A stretch of DNA of 32,238 nt from Byssochlamys sp. IMV 00236 (lineage: Eukaryota; Ascomycota; Eurotiomycetes; Eurotiales; Thermoascaceae). The notes beneath the pieces are model-generated. The model was not told the origin of the DNA. It worked only from the letters and a program-made list of their open reading frames with translations, and did not search any database. The stretch spans positions 1-32,238 of the forward strand of contig MSJH02000348.1 in assembly GCA_001931875.2 (NCBI GenBank). The letters run 5' to 3'. Both the position numbers and the translations under genes were made by a program. Shown here piece by piece: positions 20,986 through 31,739 of this stretch; the stretch's first letter is position 1, and the number at the start of each line of letters is the position of its first letter.

Positions 20986-21325
20986 TTAAAATAATTCATG
21001 CAGTCCATAAATTTTCAACTCAGGAACACTTTTCAAAGTCACAATGTAAACAAACCAAAAACTATAAAAGAGGGCTTTCATTTCAGCCCTTTTCTTTTTC
21101 TCTTCACACTCGAACTCTATAGTTTGCCCATTCCGAGATTGAAGGGATGTTCCTAGAGCATCTTGGATGTTGAAGTATCGGGTAGCTGGTCTTTCCCACT
21201 TCGGAGGGAGAGCAGGGGTTCTTTTTTTTCTTCTATAAAGCAATATGCTTTCTTTTTTATTATTAGAATTAATCTAAATGAAAAAAAAAAGGACATATAT
21301 TACCAAAGCACGGAAAGGAAGCCAT
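20986..21325 (-). CDS. Weak small hypothetical protein candidate
   Basis: This is an open frame at the centre of the 1.2-kb spacer between the SWIB gene and EBP2. The frame 21251-20986 has no ATG at its start. Joined by a 52-bp GT-AG intron (21303-21252) to a 22-bp exon (21325-21304, MASFPCF..), it would make 95 residues: a basic start, PPKWERPATRYFNIQDALG, then a Lys/Glu-rich segment and a hydrophobic stretch near the end. The intron size fits the local norm and base composition here is less AT-rich than the surroundings. I recognise no family, and another acceptor (TATAG, 21233-21234) gives a different short product. It could equally be a relic or non-coding. Confidence 0.28.
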
Positions 21326-21601
21326 TTTAAATAATAGAAATATAACAAATTAAAGTAATCTCTTCTCTTTCATAACTCATTAACAAGGTCATCAATCAAT
21401 CATTTGGATCCATTGAAGATGGGCTCTGCAAGAAGAATGGACAAGACTTGACGAAGAGTATGCTGGCTAATTTATTTTTATGACCTTCAAAAATTTAGTA
21501 GGTGTGGCTGTATGGTCCACTCGCATGAATTTAAAATTTAAATGAGCGGAAAAAATTCAGGTGGCTTAATTTAGCAGTTTCTTTTGAGCTTTCAATATAA
21601 A

Positions 21602-22497
21602 ATGACAACCAACGATGACAAAATTGAATGGTATCGCCTTGAAGATCTTGATCCTGAGGATATTGATGACGAAGATGGTGATATGATTATTGAACAACGT
21701 TTAGAAGTTTATAACGAGGTAATAATGATCACAGTAACAAAAAGTTTGATCTAAACATGATTTGTATTAGGCTGCCCTCGAACGCATTGCAGACGACATC
21801 AAATTACAAGATTTACCTTGGATTGAGACACTAACAGTTGTTTCAAAAGAACCTATTGATGTTCCAGACGTATTTGATGATCTAAAAAGAGAAGAGGCAT
21901 TTTACAAACAAGCGCTAGAGGCAGCCTATGTGGCTAAAGAAAAACTAAAAGAAGAAGGTGCACCATTTTTAGTACCAGAGGACTTTATTGCACCCATGCT
22001 GAAGAATGATGAACATATGGAAGAGGTCTATCAAAAATTAGTAGAGGAAGCTAAAAGCGGGAATGAAGATGCATTATACAAACTGCATGCTTTTGAGAGA
22101 CAACGAAAGAAGTCTGGAAACATGAATGAAAGACAGAAGCTATTGAACAGAAGTATGTTTTATTAACAAGTTTATGTACATCATCTTATTCAATTTTCTT
22201 TTTGCTATAGAACGAAAAGAAGGAAAAGAAGAAAAGGACTTTAAAGATGATGAATTTGATTTAGAAGAAGCAGAAAGTGTAGTAGCTGAATTAGCAAAAG
22301 ACGGCAAAAAGAAGATACCAAAATATGCTACAAAAGATGCCAGAGATGCTGTATATTCTTTGGGTAAAAGAAACAGACAAGCAAATCAAGACGATAGACC
22401 AAATCCTGCAAAGAAGGGTATGTCTCTTCGTAAAAAGAGTAGTTTAAAGCGTCCAGGAAAAGCAAGACGTCAAAAGCTACGAAATAAACAAAAATAA
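21602..22497 (+). CDS. EBP2: EBP2 rRNA-processing protein
   Basis: This nucleolar protein is needed for 27S pre-rRNA processing and 60S subunit assembly. The exons are 21602-21718, 21771-22152 and 22211-22497, giving 261 residues. An acidic N-terminus (DPEDIDDEDGD) leads to the conserved block WIETLTVVSKEPIDV, DDLKREEAFYKQALEAAY, GAPFLVPEDFIAPMLKNDEHM. The C-terminal half is rich in Lys, Arg and Glu and probably helical, ending in a basic tail (RPGKARRQKLRNKQK) typical of the family. The third exon joins as ..LLNRKRKEGKEEKD... The protein is shorter than yeast EBP2 (about 430 residues), mainly through a shorter N-terminus. RBG2 starts 113 bp downstream on the same strand. AATAAA follows the stop. 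A CAAAAATTT near 21487 recalls ribosome-biogenesis promoter elements but is weak. Confidence 0.94.
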
Positions 22498-22609
22498 ACG
22501 AAATAAAGATGTAAAGTAATGCAAATAGATTTTACAAGTCCTGTGACTTTTTAATGACAGTAAAGTTTTTCGGTCTTTTTCTTCCTTCTTAAACAGTTGT
22601 AATAAAAAA

Positions 22610-24062
22610 ATGGGAATTCTCGAAAAGATTCAAGACATTGAAGATGAAATTAAAAGAACTCAAAAGAATAAAGGTTAGAGTTGAAGAAGAATAAAGGATT
22701 TTTAGGGGAGGGAAATAACAATGTTGTCTACATACAGCCACCGAATATCACCTTGGTCTTTTGAAAGGAAAGTTAGCCAGATACCGTGCTCAGTTACTGG
22801 AAGGCTCAAAAACAAAGTCTGAAAAGGCAAAGACAATACAAAAAAGCTTAAAGGGAAAAAAAAAAAGCCTAACTATTGTATTTTATCTAGGGTGAAGGTT
22901 TCGATGTCATGAAATCTGGTGATGCTCGCGTCGTCATGATTGGTTTTCCTTCCGTTGGTAAATCAACATTACTATCCAAGCTTACTACAGCAGAATCTGT
23001 TGCTGCAGCCTATGAATTTACAACCTTGACCTGTGTGCCTGGCAAGTTTACTTACAAAGGAGCAAATATTCAGTTACTTGATTTGCCTGGTATTATTGAA
23101 GGTGCCTCACAAGGCAAGGGTCGTGGACGTCAAGTTATTGCTGTAGCACGTACTGCTGATGTTATTTTGATGATGTTGGATGCCACGAAATCTGCTCAAC
23201 AAAGGTAAATAGAATTTGTTGCATTAGGCCATGGATTAAAAAAAAAAAAAAAATTCATAGGCCATTATTGGAAGCAGAATTAGAAGCTGTAGGCATTCGT
23301 TTAAATCAGTCCTTTCCCAATGTATCATTTAAAATTAAAAAAGCAGGAGGAATCAGTTTTAATGCAACTGTGAAATTAACAAAGATGGATCAGAAAATGG
23401 CTCAAAACATTTTACATGATTACAGTAAGCAAAAAAAGATATTGAACTAGATCTACTGAATAATCTAATCTGTTTGCTTTAAAGAAATATTCAATGCTGA
23501 TATAGTCATTCGAGAAGATATAACAGTGGAACAGTTTATTGACGTAATCCTCGGCAATAGAAGATATATTAAATGTATTTATGTATGTATAGAAAAGCAA
23601 TATATGCAGAGCTTTTATTCACCTCGTACGTAAATAGTGCTATAATAAGATTGATCAAATTAGTTTGGAAGAAGTAGATAGATTGGCACATGAACCAGAT
23701 ACTGTAGTTGTTTCTTGTGAAGAAGATCTCAATTTGGATTACTTGCTTGAATCTATTTGGAGAAAATTGAACTTGATGCGTATTTATACAAAGAAGAGAG
23801 GAGAATACCCTGATTTCGGTGATGGACTCATTGTTAGAAATGGTGCAACTATTGAACATGTCTGTCATGCAATCCATAGAAGTTTAGCAGATAATTTTAG
23901 ATATGCACTAGTTTGGGTAAGAGTGACAGTTGACATTGTTTGATACCGTCTATTAATCATGTTTGATATTTTTAGGGAACATCAACTAAGCACAATCCAC
24001 AGAGAGTAGGCATTAGTCATTTAGTTCACGATGAAGATGTTGTGCAGGTTGTTAAAAAATAA
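22610..24062 (+). CDS. RBG2: RBG2/DRG2 developmentally regulated GTPase
   Basis: This cytosolic OBG/DRG-family GTPase acts on translating ribosomes; yeast Rbg2 pairs with the RWD protein Gir2. Seven exons (22610-22673, 22738-22826, 22891-23204, 23261-23424, 23485-23582, 23638-23916, 23976-24062) give 364 residues, matching human DRG2 length as I recall it. DRG2 rather than DRG1 is indicated by the start [21 protein letters not shown] and [13 protein letters not shown]. The G domain has G1 GFPSVGKST (residues 69-77), G3 DLPGI and G4 NKID, with an S5D2L-like insertion. The C-terminal TGS domain contains [16 protein letters not shown] and ends DVVQVVKK. Exon 2 ends at a GC donor. It converges on MDM1 across 157 bp. 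Confidence 0.96.
22827..22890 (+). other. GC-AG intron in RBG2
   Basis: The exon ends SKTKSEK and the intron starts GCAAAG after AAG, ends ATCTAG, and is followed by [10 protein letters not shown] in phase 0. The product aligns without gap to the DRG2 linker (SK....SKGEGFDV). The only nearby GT (in ACAAAGTCTG) has the wrong phase. Length is 64 bp. Confidence 0.8.
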
Positions 24063-24219
24063 AATCATGTATTTGTTTGGATAAACATGGACTCTCACGC
24101 TTCAAAAAGCGAGAAAAAACTACAGCACAAAACACGAATGGATATTGCAACAATCTTTGCAATAGATTAATTGGTTGTAGTGAAAGCAATGTTTGGTGTT
24201 TTTGAACGATAAGAATACA

Positions 24220-27200
24220 CTATACTTTATTCATGTTTTCTAACTCTGGAAAAAGACTAAATATCAGCTCATCAAGCAACACATAAGCCAAATCTTGGTT
24301 TAATCTCTTATTTTGCAAAACTGTAAACAGTCTTCTTGCTCCTTTACGAGCATTTTGTCGTCCAACCATATTACCAAGCAAATCTATTTAAGAGTTAATG
24401 GCGATTAGTAAAATCGTAGCAATCGAGCCTCTTTACCTGGTAGCCAAGTAGATAACTTTCTATTCGCTTCCTCTTTTGTCTGTACTTTTTCTTCAGGCTT
24501 CCTAGGTTCCTTGAACGTGAGCGGCCCTCCATTTGGCCATAAACTATCCGCTACTTTATTGATATATGACACAACCATACTTGAAGAGCTCAAAGACTTT
24601 ACTATCTCTCTTAGCTTTCTGTAAAAATAAACAATAAGATATGGTAAATTTACATGACAGCCTCCGCTTTACCTTTCAATCGTTCCTTCTAATATTTGTT
24701 GAATGATTATAACAATGGCTTGTCTTCTCAACCAATTTGTCTTGTCTTTAAGCTCAAACATTTCTATAAAAAGATCACATAGGGGCTCGGTAAACCTTGT
24801 GATTCCTTCTGCCTTGATAGAATCTGGAAGACTTGTTGTACTTGCTTGTAATGCAGAATCTGCTAATTTACCACTGTTGATGCTCACAACTGAACTACTT
24901 GTGCTGGCTGTTGTCTTTGTACTGTGGTTATCTTCATGAGAAAATTCAGTTACTTGCTCACCCAGTCTTTGGGTAATCAAATCCAACATAGAAGGCGCGA
25001 TTAGTATGTCATCAATACCGGCAGCCACCGTTTTATAAATGTGTCTCATGAACCCTTTCGAAGGCTTTTTCTGTAATGCATGTTTTTCTTGTTCTCCCAA
25101 AGCAATAATCGATTTCTGTAGATTTTGAACAGAAGGTGAACTGGAAGGTGTACCAAGTTGATCTGCTGGTCCTGGAATAAATATATTTTGTTGTGATAAA
25201 AATGCGCGCAACTCTTGACTTTTGCAAATCTCTTCATCATCAACCAATCGTCTCAAGTATCGCTCTAGACTAACTCTTCTTGCTTCCAAAAAGGGCTTTT
25301 GTAGTTTTAGCAGAGGCCATTTAGCTGGAAATTCAATCATTTTAACAGTCGGATACGTCTCTTTTAATTTCTGGTGAAGAGAAAAGAACTCGCTATATCT
25401 TCTTGCTACAATCCAACCTGATGCATAGTTCCCATCACAGCCTAATTGTTGTATTTCAATCACATAAAGAACAAAATCACCATGCTTGTCAGAGCCAATA
25501 GTTGCATTTGTAATGCTCACTTGTGATCGATTGGGTACAAGCGTATTTTCGGTTTCCTGTAACTCATATTGGCTTTTCTGGTATTTCATCTGCTGTAACT
25601 CTTGTCGAAACATGCTTTTGCTCTTTTTCAGAATACGTAATTCCTCTAGCTTGTTTTGAAGTTCAGCTTTTTCAATTAATGCATCCACAATGGCCTCCTG
25701 CGCGGTAAGCTTATCAATTTCCTTTGAAAGCTGTTCAACCTTTGCTTCCAACAAAAGGTCACCCGGTGGGGCAAAATGAATATTTTTCACTGGCTCATCC
25801 TCTTGCTCTGATTTCTTCGTCTCGAGTGTATGTACGCTAGGTGATCTACTGACAGTCTCCAAGGTATTATGCTCGACCTCTGATATAGTGTTTGTCCCAC
25901 CTGAGGATGTCCAGGAGGGTAATGTATATATCTGCTGTACGGGTAAAGCAGTGCTTGACTTTACACCTTTAGAGTTACCTAATAAAAGTATAGATGAAGC
26001 AGATGTGGATGAGGTCAGAGACTTGGCTGTAGATTGCTCAGTTTGAGCTGTATCTTCGTTATTTCTGTCTACAGAGTTGTTATTTGTGGATACTTCTTCA
26101 AGGTTATTGCTATCTAGAATAGACCTTAATTCTGCTTCTACTGCATCAACTGTATTGCTTCTTATCAGCTTATTTCTTTTATTCATTGGATTAACTGTCT
26201 CCTCCTCTTCCTCCTCATCATCGTCCGCCATCTCCATTGATTTTACAGATGAAGGCACTGAATCATGATCTGTTGTTGCGCTTTGTGGTCTTTCAGAGTT
26301 CCACAAACCGGAGCCAAATACACTAGAAAGCGAAAGAAATCTTGAACCTGAAAGTGGTCTGGGAGAATCAGATAGAGCACGCTGGTGCCCGCGCGTTCTA
26401 CCATATTCTGGCATAGGCAATTTCAGATCAGATTGAGAAGCTGTAGCTGATGCGTTCATATTCTTGTTGGATATTTCTGAATCAGAGTCAGCTTTTTGCC
26501 GATGATCATCAGGGAGCGGTCGGCTATACAATGTGCCTTCATCTAGACTATGTCTAGAAGGAGAAATACTATCTTCTTTTGTTGTTGAAGATGATAAAAA
26601 CTTGAAATACAAGTCGGAGCGTTTAAAATAGGGAAAATGCTCTTTATCGATCTCCCAAAATATTTGTTGCTGCATTCTATATAGCTTTAGCCTTAGCTCT
26701 CGTATGTTATCGTCAAACGATGGTCCATTTGTCTCTGCTAATTCAATGGCATTTCGTAAGTCTGCTACCAGTTGCTCTGCTATATGAAGCTTGTGTGGAG
26801 CTGTATCTTTGAAATAGGTTTCATACACCATCTTTACGTCTTCCAGAAACGTCTTTTGATCATCTATTGTGTTTTTAAACCCTTCGACGATCAACCAAAA
26901 TTGAAGCTTGACCATATCTTTTTGACGATCCATAAATTCCATAAAATAAGATAACCCAGAAGTATTTGTCAGTATGTCGTGTAAGCTGTATCCATTATTG
27001 GAATGAGTTGTGATACTCTTTTTCCTTGAAAATAATTGAGAGGTTGATTTTTTCTTTAAACAAGTATAAATAAAGGTGATATGCGTCTATTTTTTAAAAC
27101 TTACAAAGTTATATTCTTCGCCTGTCAGTGTAGCAATTCGTTTATCCACCCTTTTCTTTGCTATACTCAGCCTATTGATATACACCATGATATCCTGTAC

Positions 27201-28553
27201 CCTTTCTCCATCCATGATTTCTTCTGGATCTCGATCTACTATCTGTGCCTTCTTCTTTCTTAACTGAGTAACAATGTCGTTTCTCAATCGTTTCAATTCC
27301 AGTAGATTTTGCTCTTCTTGTATAACTTTTAAAAACTCTCGAAATGAACGTCTACCCGTGCTTCGCTTCTGCTTTCCTTCTAGAGCGTCGTCCTGCTGTG
27401 TGACACCAAGGAACGTAGATGAAATCTGACTTGTTAGGCCAGTTTTCTTGCTACTTAAATCAAAAAAGTTCATAACCTCTTCTTCTTCTTCTGGATCCAA
27501 TTCATTTGTTGAGTGTCGATTTAGCACCTCTCGTAATTGCTGTACCATTTGCCTACATAGTTATATATATATGTATATAAGCAATAGAGTACTTTAAAAC
27601 CAGCAAGAATACGTTTTTACTGTTCAATGATTGCCTTTCCCAACTAGAAAAAGGATTTAGTATGATCATGTGTGCAAAATGAACATTTGGTGACTAACAT
27701 AAGTATCAATTGTTTGATTCCAAAAGTCAGGATCAGCCAGCATGTCCATAATAGGTTGGAGTATTGAACAAGACACGACTTCTCTGATCACAACATGTAC
27801 AAGGCTGCTACTTGTGTCCTTTTGATTAAAAATAAGTGGTAATACACGATCCATCAACTGTCGAAGATACGCAATTTCAGTTGGCTTAGTAGTTACTGCT
27901 CCTGTCGTTAATGCAGCATGTAACCTCCCTTGACGAAACTGCGAAGCGAGCAAAAGATCCAGCTCATCTGATTCAGTCACTGACCTTTCAAGGTACTTAC
28001 CACGTAAGGATATCTCTGCTGCACGAAAATCGGATATATGTGAAGTCACTTTAGGCATCACTCGATTCAACAAGACATGTAACAGATCGATTTGCTGAAG
28101 TCGTTTGTTGACCTGTACGGCAGCTGATCGAATGATATGATTGACTGAAATAGAAAACGATTGTTCTTGTGCTGCTATTTTTTGAAACCACGATTGGATA
28201 AAGTCTCGAATAACGAGTTGTATTAAATGGTCTAGTGCGGTATCAACTTCATCTAAAGTTGTTATTTCTTGGTGTTGTTGAGTGCTTTCGGCGTGTCGCG
28301 AGTGCTCAAGACTTGACCAAATAGCCTTATGAGTAAGTCTTAGAGGTTTGAAGTTGTCTACTTTATGCTGTCTTGCTGATATGATATATTTAAGATAGAT
28401 ATATAGTACAATGGTGTTTATAGAAAATAAAGCAAATAGACTGACCATGGGCAAACTTATGGCGTATATCAGATATGTTTTATTGAAACCGAAGCATACT
28501 ATTGTGGACAGACATATGCAGAAGAACACTGCGAATCCCATTCTGCCGCCCAT
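24220..28553 (-). CDS. MDM1: MDM1/SNX13-family PXA-RGS-PX-nexinC protein
   Basis: This is an ER-anchored sorting-nexin-like tether; yeast Mdm1 sits at ER-vacuole (nucleus-vacuole) contacts and affects lipid droplets and mitochondrial/nuclear inheritance. The exons are 28553-27699, 27643-27621, 27552-27105, 27053-24673, 24618-24437 and 24383-24220, giving 1350 residues. Two N-terminal membrane segments lie within residues 1-55, and the PXA domain at about 95-295. The RGS domain is at about 460-596 (YFMEFMDRQKDMVKLQFWLI). A long Ser-rich linker with an acidic run follows (719-727), then a coiled coil (about 877-944). The PX domain is at 953-1067 with RRYSEF (993-998), and the C-terminal nexin domain contains WLRRQAIVIIIQQILEGTIER. 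Exon 2 is a 23-bp micro-exon. Acceptor 27054 or 27018 both keep frame, differing by 12 residues. The start MGGRMGF is preferred; the frame stays open to 28628. Confidence 0.94.
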
Positions 28554-28836
28554 TTCATGATTGTAAAAAGAAAAGAGTGCGGTTTGTGAGATTTTTAAGC
28601 AAATTGTGTTCATGTGCCCTATGTACACCCGTTTGGCTCACAAAAATTGATTGGCTTGGAGTTTTCAGCTATTTGAGTTGCATCAACAAGGGACGTATCT
28701 TGTTTCTTCTTACTGGCACGTATAAACTGATCAAAAGTAGTAAAAAGAGGAAGACTATCCTTTCATCACTTTTTGAAAACGCCGTCGTATAAAGAAAAGA
28801 AGAGCGTGACTCGAGAAGGTATTGATTGCATTGAGA

Positions 28837-28959
28837 ATGTCGGAGCGGAGAGAACAACGATTGGTTAAGGCACTTTATGTTCTGAGCAGTAACCAGACTG
28901 TGCCTGTGGCTTTTGACAGGTGCTTTTTTTTTTTTTCTTTCTTTCTTTCTAAAGAATAA
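28837..28959 (+). promoter_or_regulatory. Upstream ORF in deoxyhypusine synthase leader
   Basis: A 40-codon ATG ORF (starting MSERREQRLVKALYVLSSNQ) ends with TAA only two bases before the deoxyhypusine synthase ATG at 28962. It is in the same frame as the main ORF and passes through a T13 and TTTC pyrimidine run (28924-28950). If transcribed in the leader it would impose termination-reinitiation on the enzyme's translation. Transcript start is unknown, so this is a candidate only. The 283-bp spacer to MDM1 is a divergent promoter. Confidence 0.4.
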
Positions 28960-28961
28960 TA

Positions 28962-30110
28962 ATGTCCAAAGATCAACAGCCAACAGAAGCCTTGAATGCT
29001 GTATTTGTCGAATCAGTTGACATGCCAGACGATGCTGTCTTGATCAAGGGTCCAGATTTTAACAAGAAATTATCACTTTCTGAACTATTGGGCGCATATA
29101 AACAGATTGGATATCAAGGTAGCAGCTTAGGTGAAGCAATCGACATTATAAAAGAAATGGTAGAAAGAAAAAAAAAAAAAAGAGAAAACCATAATAATAA
29201 AATATAATGACACAAAACTGTACAGAGAAAATGGCGACTAAGTGATGAACCTGTGGCAGTAGATGAAGTACAGGAATACCTTGATCCTGAAGTACGCAAG
29301 AAGACAAAGTGCAAAATTTTTCTGGGTTATACTTCCAACCTTGTTTCTTCTGGTTTACGAGAGATCATTCGATTCCTTGTTCAGCATAAGATGGTCGATG
29401 TTATTGTTGCAACAGCAGGTGGTGTCGAAGAGGACTTTATCAAATGTTTAGCACCTACATATTTAGGCGATTTTGCATTAAAAGGCAGTGATCTTCGTAA
29501 GAAAGGCTTGAATCGTATTGGTAATCTATTAGTACCTAATAACAACTACTGCAAGTTTGAAGACTGGATCATTCCAATCTTTGATGCCATGTTGGAAGAG
29601 CAAAAAAAGGACAACAAGATATGGACTCCCTCCACTATGATTGCAAGATTGGGCAAAGAAATCAATGACGAATCCAGTATTTATTATTGGACCTATAAAA
29701 ACAATATACCTGTGTACTGTCCTGCAATCACAGATGGTTCCTTGGGAGACATGCTCTACTTTCACTCTTATAAAAACCCTGGATTGATTGTTGATATCGC
29801 AGCCGACATTCGTGCAATGAACAATGAAGCTGTGTTTGCAAAGAAGACTGGCATGATTATTCTTGGTGGCGGTGTTGTCAAACATCATATTTGTAATGCA
29901 AACTTGATGAGAAATGGTGCAGACTATGCCGTTTATATAAACACAGGCCAAGAGTTTGACGGCAGTGATGCAGGTGCACGTCCAGATGAGGCTGTCTCAT
30001 GGGGTAAAATCCGTGCTGATAATCGATCTGTTAAAGTGTACGCAGATGCCACACTTGTATTCCCACTTATTGTGGCAGAGACATTTGCAAGAGAGTATCA
30101 CGAAAAATAG
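28962..30110 (+). CDS. DYS1: Deoxyhypusine synthase
   Basis: This cytosolic NAD-dependent enzyme transfers the aminobutyl group of spermidine to one lysine of eIF5A, the first step of hypusine formation. The exons are 28962-29159 and 29226-30110, joined over a 66-bp intron with an A14 run, giving 360 residues (family about 360-380). Recognised blocks are VKGPDF-like [48 protein letters not shown] and [14 protein letters not shown]. Further on are [69 protein letters not shown] and VSWGKIR. The last carries the catalytic lysine, here Lys327. The C-terminus is [16 protein letters not shown]. Nothing is missing, so it should be active as a homotetramer. An upstream ORF and polypyrimidine tract precede the start. 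It converges on the amylase gene. Confidence 0.97.
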
Positions 30111-30234
30111 AAATTGTAAAATTTTGTTATATGTAAATAAATGTTTGCCATTAGACTATCGTAAATGAATGGTTGTTTTATAGTAGTTGCTAAATAATGT
30201 GTTACATGGACGAGTAAAGAAGCATGAAGAGTCT

Positions 30235-30254
30235 ATACACACTTGTGTGTGTAT
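30235..30254. other. Short hairpin between convergent 3' ends
   Basis: ATACACAC-TTGT-GTGTGTAT is an 8-bp perfect stem with a 4-nt loop in the 180-bp spacer between the deoxyhypusine synthase and amylase stops. It could shape 3' ends of both transcripts, but may simply be a CA/TG-rich patch. Confidence 0.3.
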
Positions 30255-30290
30255 TAAAGGATATTTATTTGATAATTTAAGTTAAACATT

Positions 30291-31682
30291 TCACTGAGGA
30301 CTAAATACGACAGGATTTCCATTTTGAAGTTGGAATGTAATAGACTTGTTCTTTACTGTAGCTGTAGCACCAGAAAAGACGTCCTTCAGAACAGTGCCAT
30401 CAGCAAAACTTCCTGATTTTACTGTAACAGAATTCGTAGAACCTTGGCCATAGTTGTTTACGACTGCCAAGTAGTTGCCACGCTGAAATACATAGACATT
30501 GTTTGCTTGATCGATATCCATTGTTACTGTAGCATTGGAGCCCTTACGTATTTGTATCACCTGTTTAATAAATTGATACATCTCTGATGAGCTTGAGTAA
30601 CCACTGGTCCACAAAGGTTCCCGATTGTTAGGATCATTGCCTCCTTTGTAAGATTGTTCGGTACCATAGTAGACAACAGGAATTCCTTGGATTAGCATAG
30701 AATACGTCAGAGCATTCTTTACTAAACTCTGATCAGCCTTGGATAATAATCGAGGATTGTCATGGTTGTCAATAAAGTTTAAGAGTAAGTTCAGATTACT
30801 GAAACCACCCGATTGGATATCATTGTAGCCTGACTTGAGACGAGTCATTGTAGCTGCCTTCGTAAAGACATCGTATATGGGGTAATACAATGGGTAATTG
30901 ATGAGGGATGGAACATGAGATTGGTAAGGAGCAACATAGGATACGCTACCATGCAACACTTCTCCTGTTGCAAATACACCAGCAGCCTTGACATATCCGT
31001 CCCAAAAGTCCTTGCGTACATGCTTTACGGTATCTATTCTGATTCCATCAAAGCCATATTCAGAAATCCATTTAGATACAGTCGAGTATAGGGTGTTGAC
31101 AACGTAATCGTTCTCGGTGTTAAGGTCTGGTAAGCCAGAAAGCCAGCATTGCTCTACAGAGGTTTGGTCATTGTAATTGATATCACAGTAAGAGTGATAA
31201 TACGAGCCCTGGTTGAAAGTATAGCCATTGTAATTATTTTGCGTAGTAGGCGTTCCAACATGGTTAGCCACTACATCCAGCATGACATACATATTTTTTG
31301 CATGAGCCGCCTGCACCAATTTCTTTAGGTCATCGGACGATCCAAAGTTTGAATTGATTGCGGAAAAGTTAGTAGCCCAATAGCCATGATAACCTCCTTG
31401 AGCATTCTGAGGGATTGGTGATATCCAGATAGCATCAAAGCCCATACCAGCAATATAGTCCAAATGGTTTATGATACCTTGAAAGGATCCACCACAATAG
31501 TTACCCAAGTTAGAGCATGGACTTTGATCATCTACCGTCTTGGCAAATCGATCTGTCAGCAGCTGATAGATAACTCTTGACGACCAGTCGTTGCTATTCT
31601 GGCTCCTGATCGTGATAGGAGATGCATTAGCAAAAAGAGGAGTAAAGAGAAGAGGACACAAAAGAGGCAACAATAGACGCAT
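30291..31682 (-). CDS. Secreted alpha-amylase, GH13
   Basis: This is an extracellular endo-1,4-alpha-glucan hydrolase for starch, similar in layout to the Rhizopus/Mucorales amylases. It is a single exon of 463 residues, one of the few intronless genes here. A signal peptide covers about residues 1-20 (MRLLLPLLCPLLFTPLFANA). GH13 conserved regions follow in order: DVVANH (136-141), DGIRIDTVKH with the nucleophile Asp217, GEVLHG with the acid/base Glu241, and FIDNHDNPR with Asp308. Cysteine pairs near 56/63 and 166/179 match fungal amylase disulfides. It ends in a C-terminal beta-sandwich domain (about 385-463) with no starch-binding module. The frame is open to 31739, but the signal peptide marks ATG 31682 as the start. 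A TATA-like run lies 45 bp upstream. Confidence 0.96.
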   Translation of the reverse strand: MRLLLPLLCPLLFTPLFANASPITIRSQNSNDWSSRVIYQLLTDRFAKTVDDQSPCSNLGNYCGGSFQGIINHLDYIAGMGFDAIWISPIPQNAQGGYHGYWATNFSAINSNFGSSDDLKKLVQAAHAKNMYVMLDVVANHVGTPTTQNNYNGYTFNQGSYYHSYCDINYNDQTSVEQCWLSGLPDLNTENDYVVNTLYSTVSKWISEYGFDGIRIDTVKHVRKDFWDGYVKAAGVFATGEVLHGSVSYVAPYQSHVPSLINYPLYYPIYDVFTKAATMTRLKSGYNDIQSGGFSNLNLLLNFIDNHDNPRLLSKADQSLVKNALTYSMLIQGIPVVYYGTEQSYKGGNDPNNREPLWTSGYSSSSEMYQFIKQVIQIRKGSNATVTMDIDQANNVYVFQRGNYLAVVNNYGQGSTNSVTVKSGSFADGTVLKDVFSGATATVKNKSITFQLQNGNPVVFSPQ

Positions 31683-31726
31683 GTTTTCAATAGATGCAGA
31701 AATGAAAATAGAACCTATATCCGCTC

Positions 31727-31736
31727 TATATATATA
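31727..31736 (-). promoter_or_regulatory. TATA-box-like element of the amylase gene
   Basis: TATATATATA sits 45 bp upstream of the chosen ATG on the minus strand, a plausible TATA box for a strongly expressed secreted enzyme with a very short leader. The region is AT-rich, so chance is possible. Confidence 0.4.
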
Positions 31737-31739
31737 CAT

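Noticed and set aside
28920..28954. A 35-nt GT-AG intron that would fuse the upstream ORF in frame to deoxyhypusine synthase
   Set aside because: The frame works, but 35 nt is well below the 45-72 bp range of all other introns and leaves little room for a branch point; the family needs no such N-terminal extension.
31683..31739. N-terminal extension of the amylase frame
   Set aside because: It has no biological sense before a clear signal peptide, and it covers the TATA-like element.
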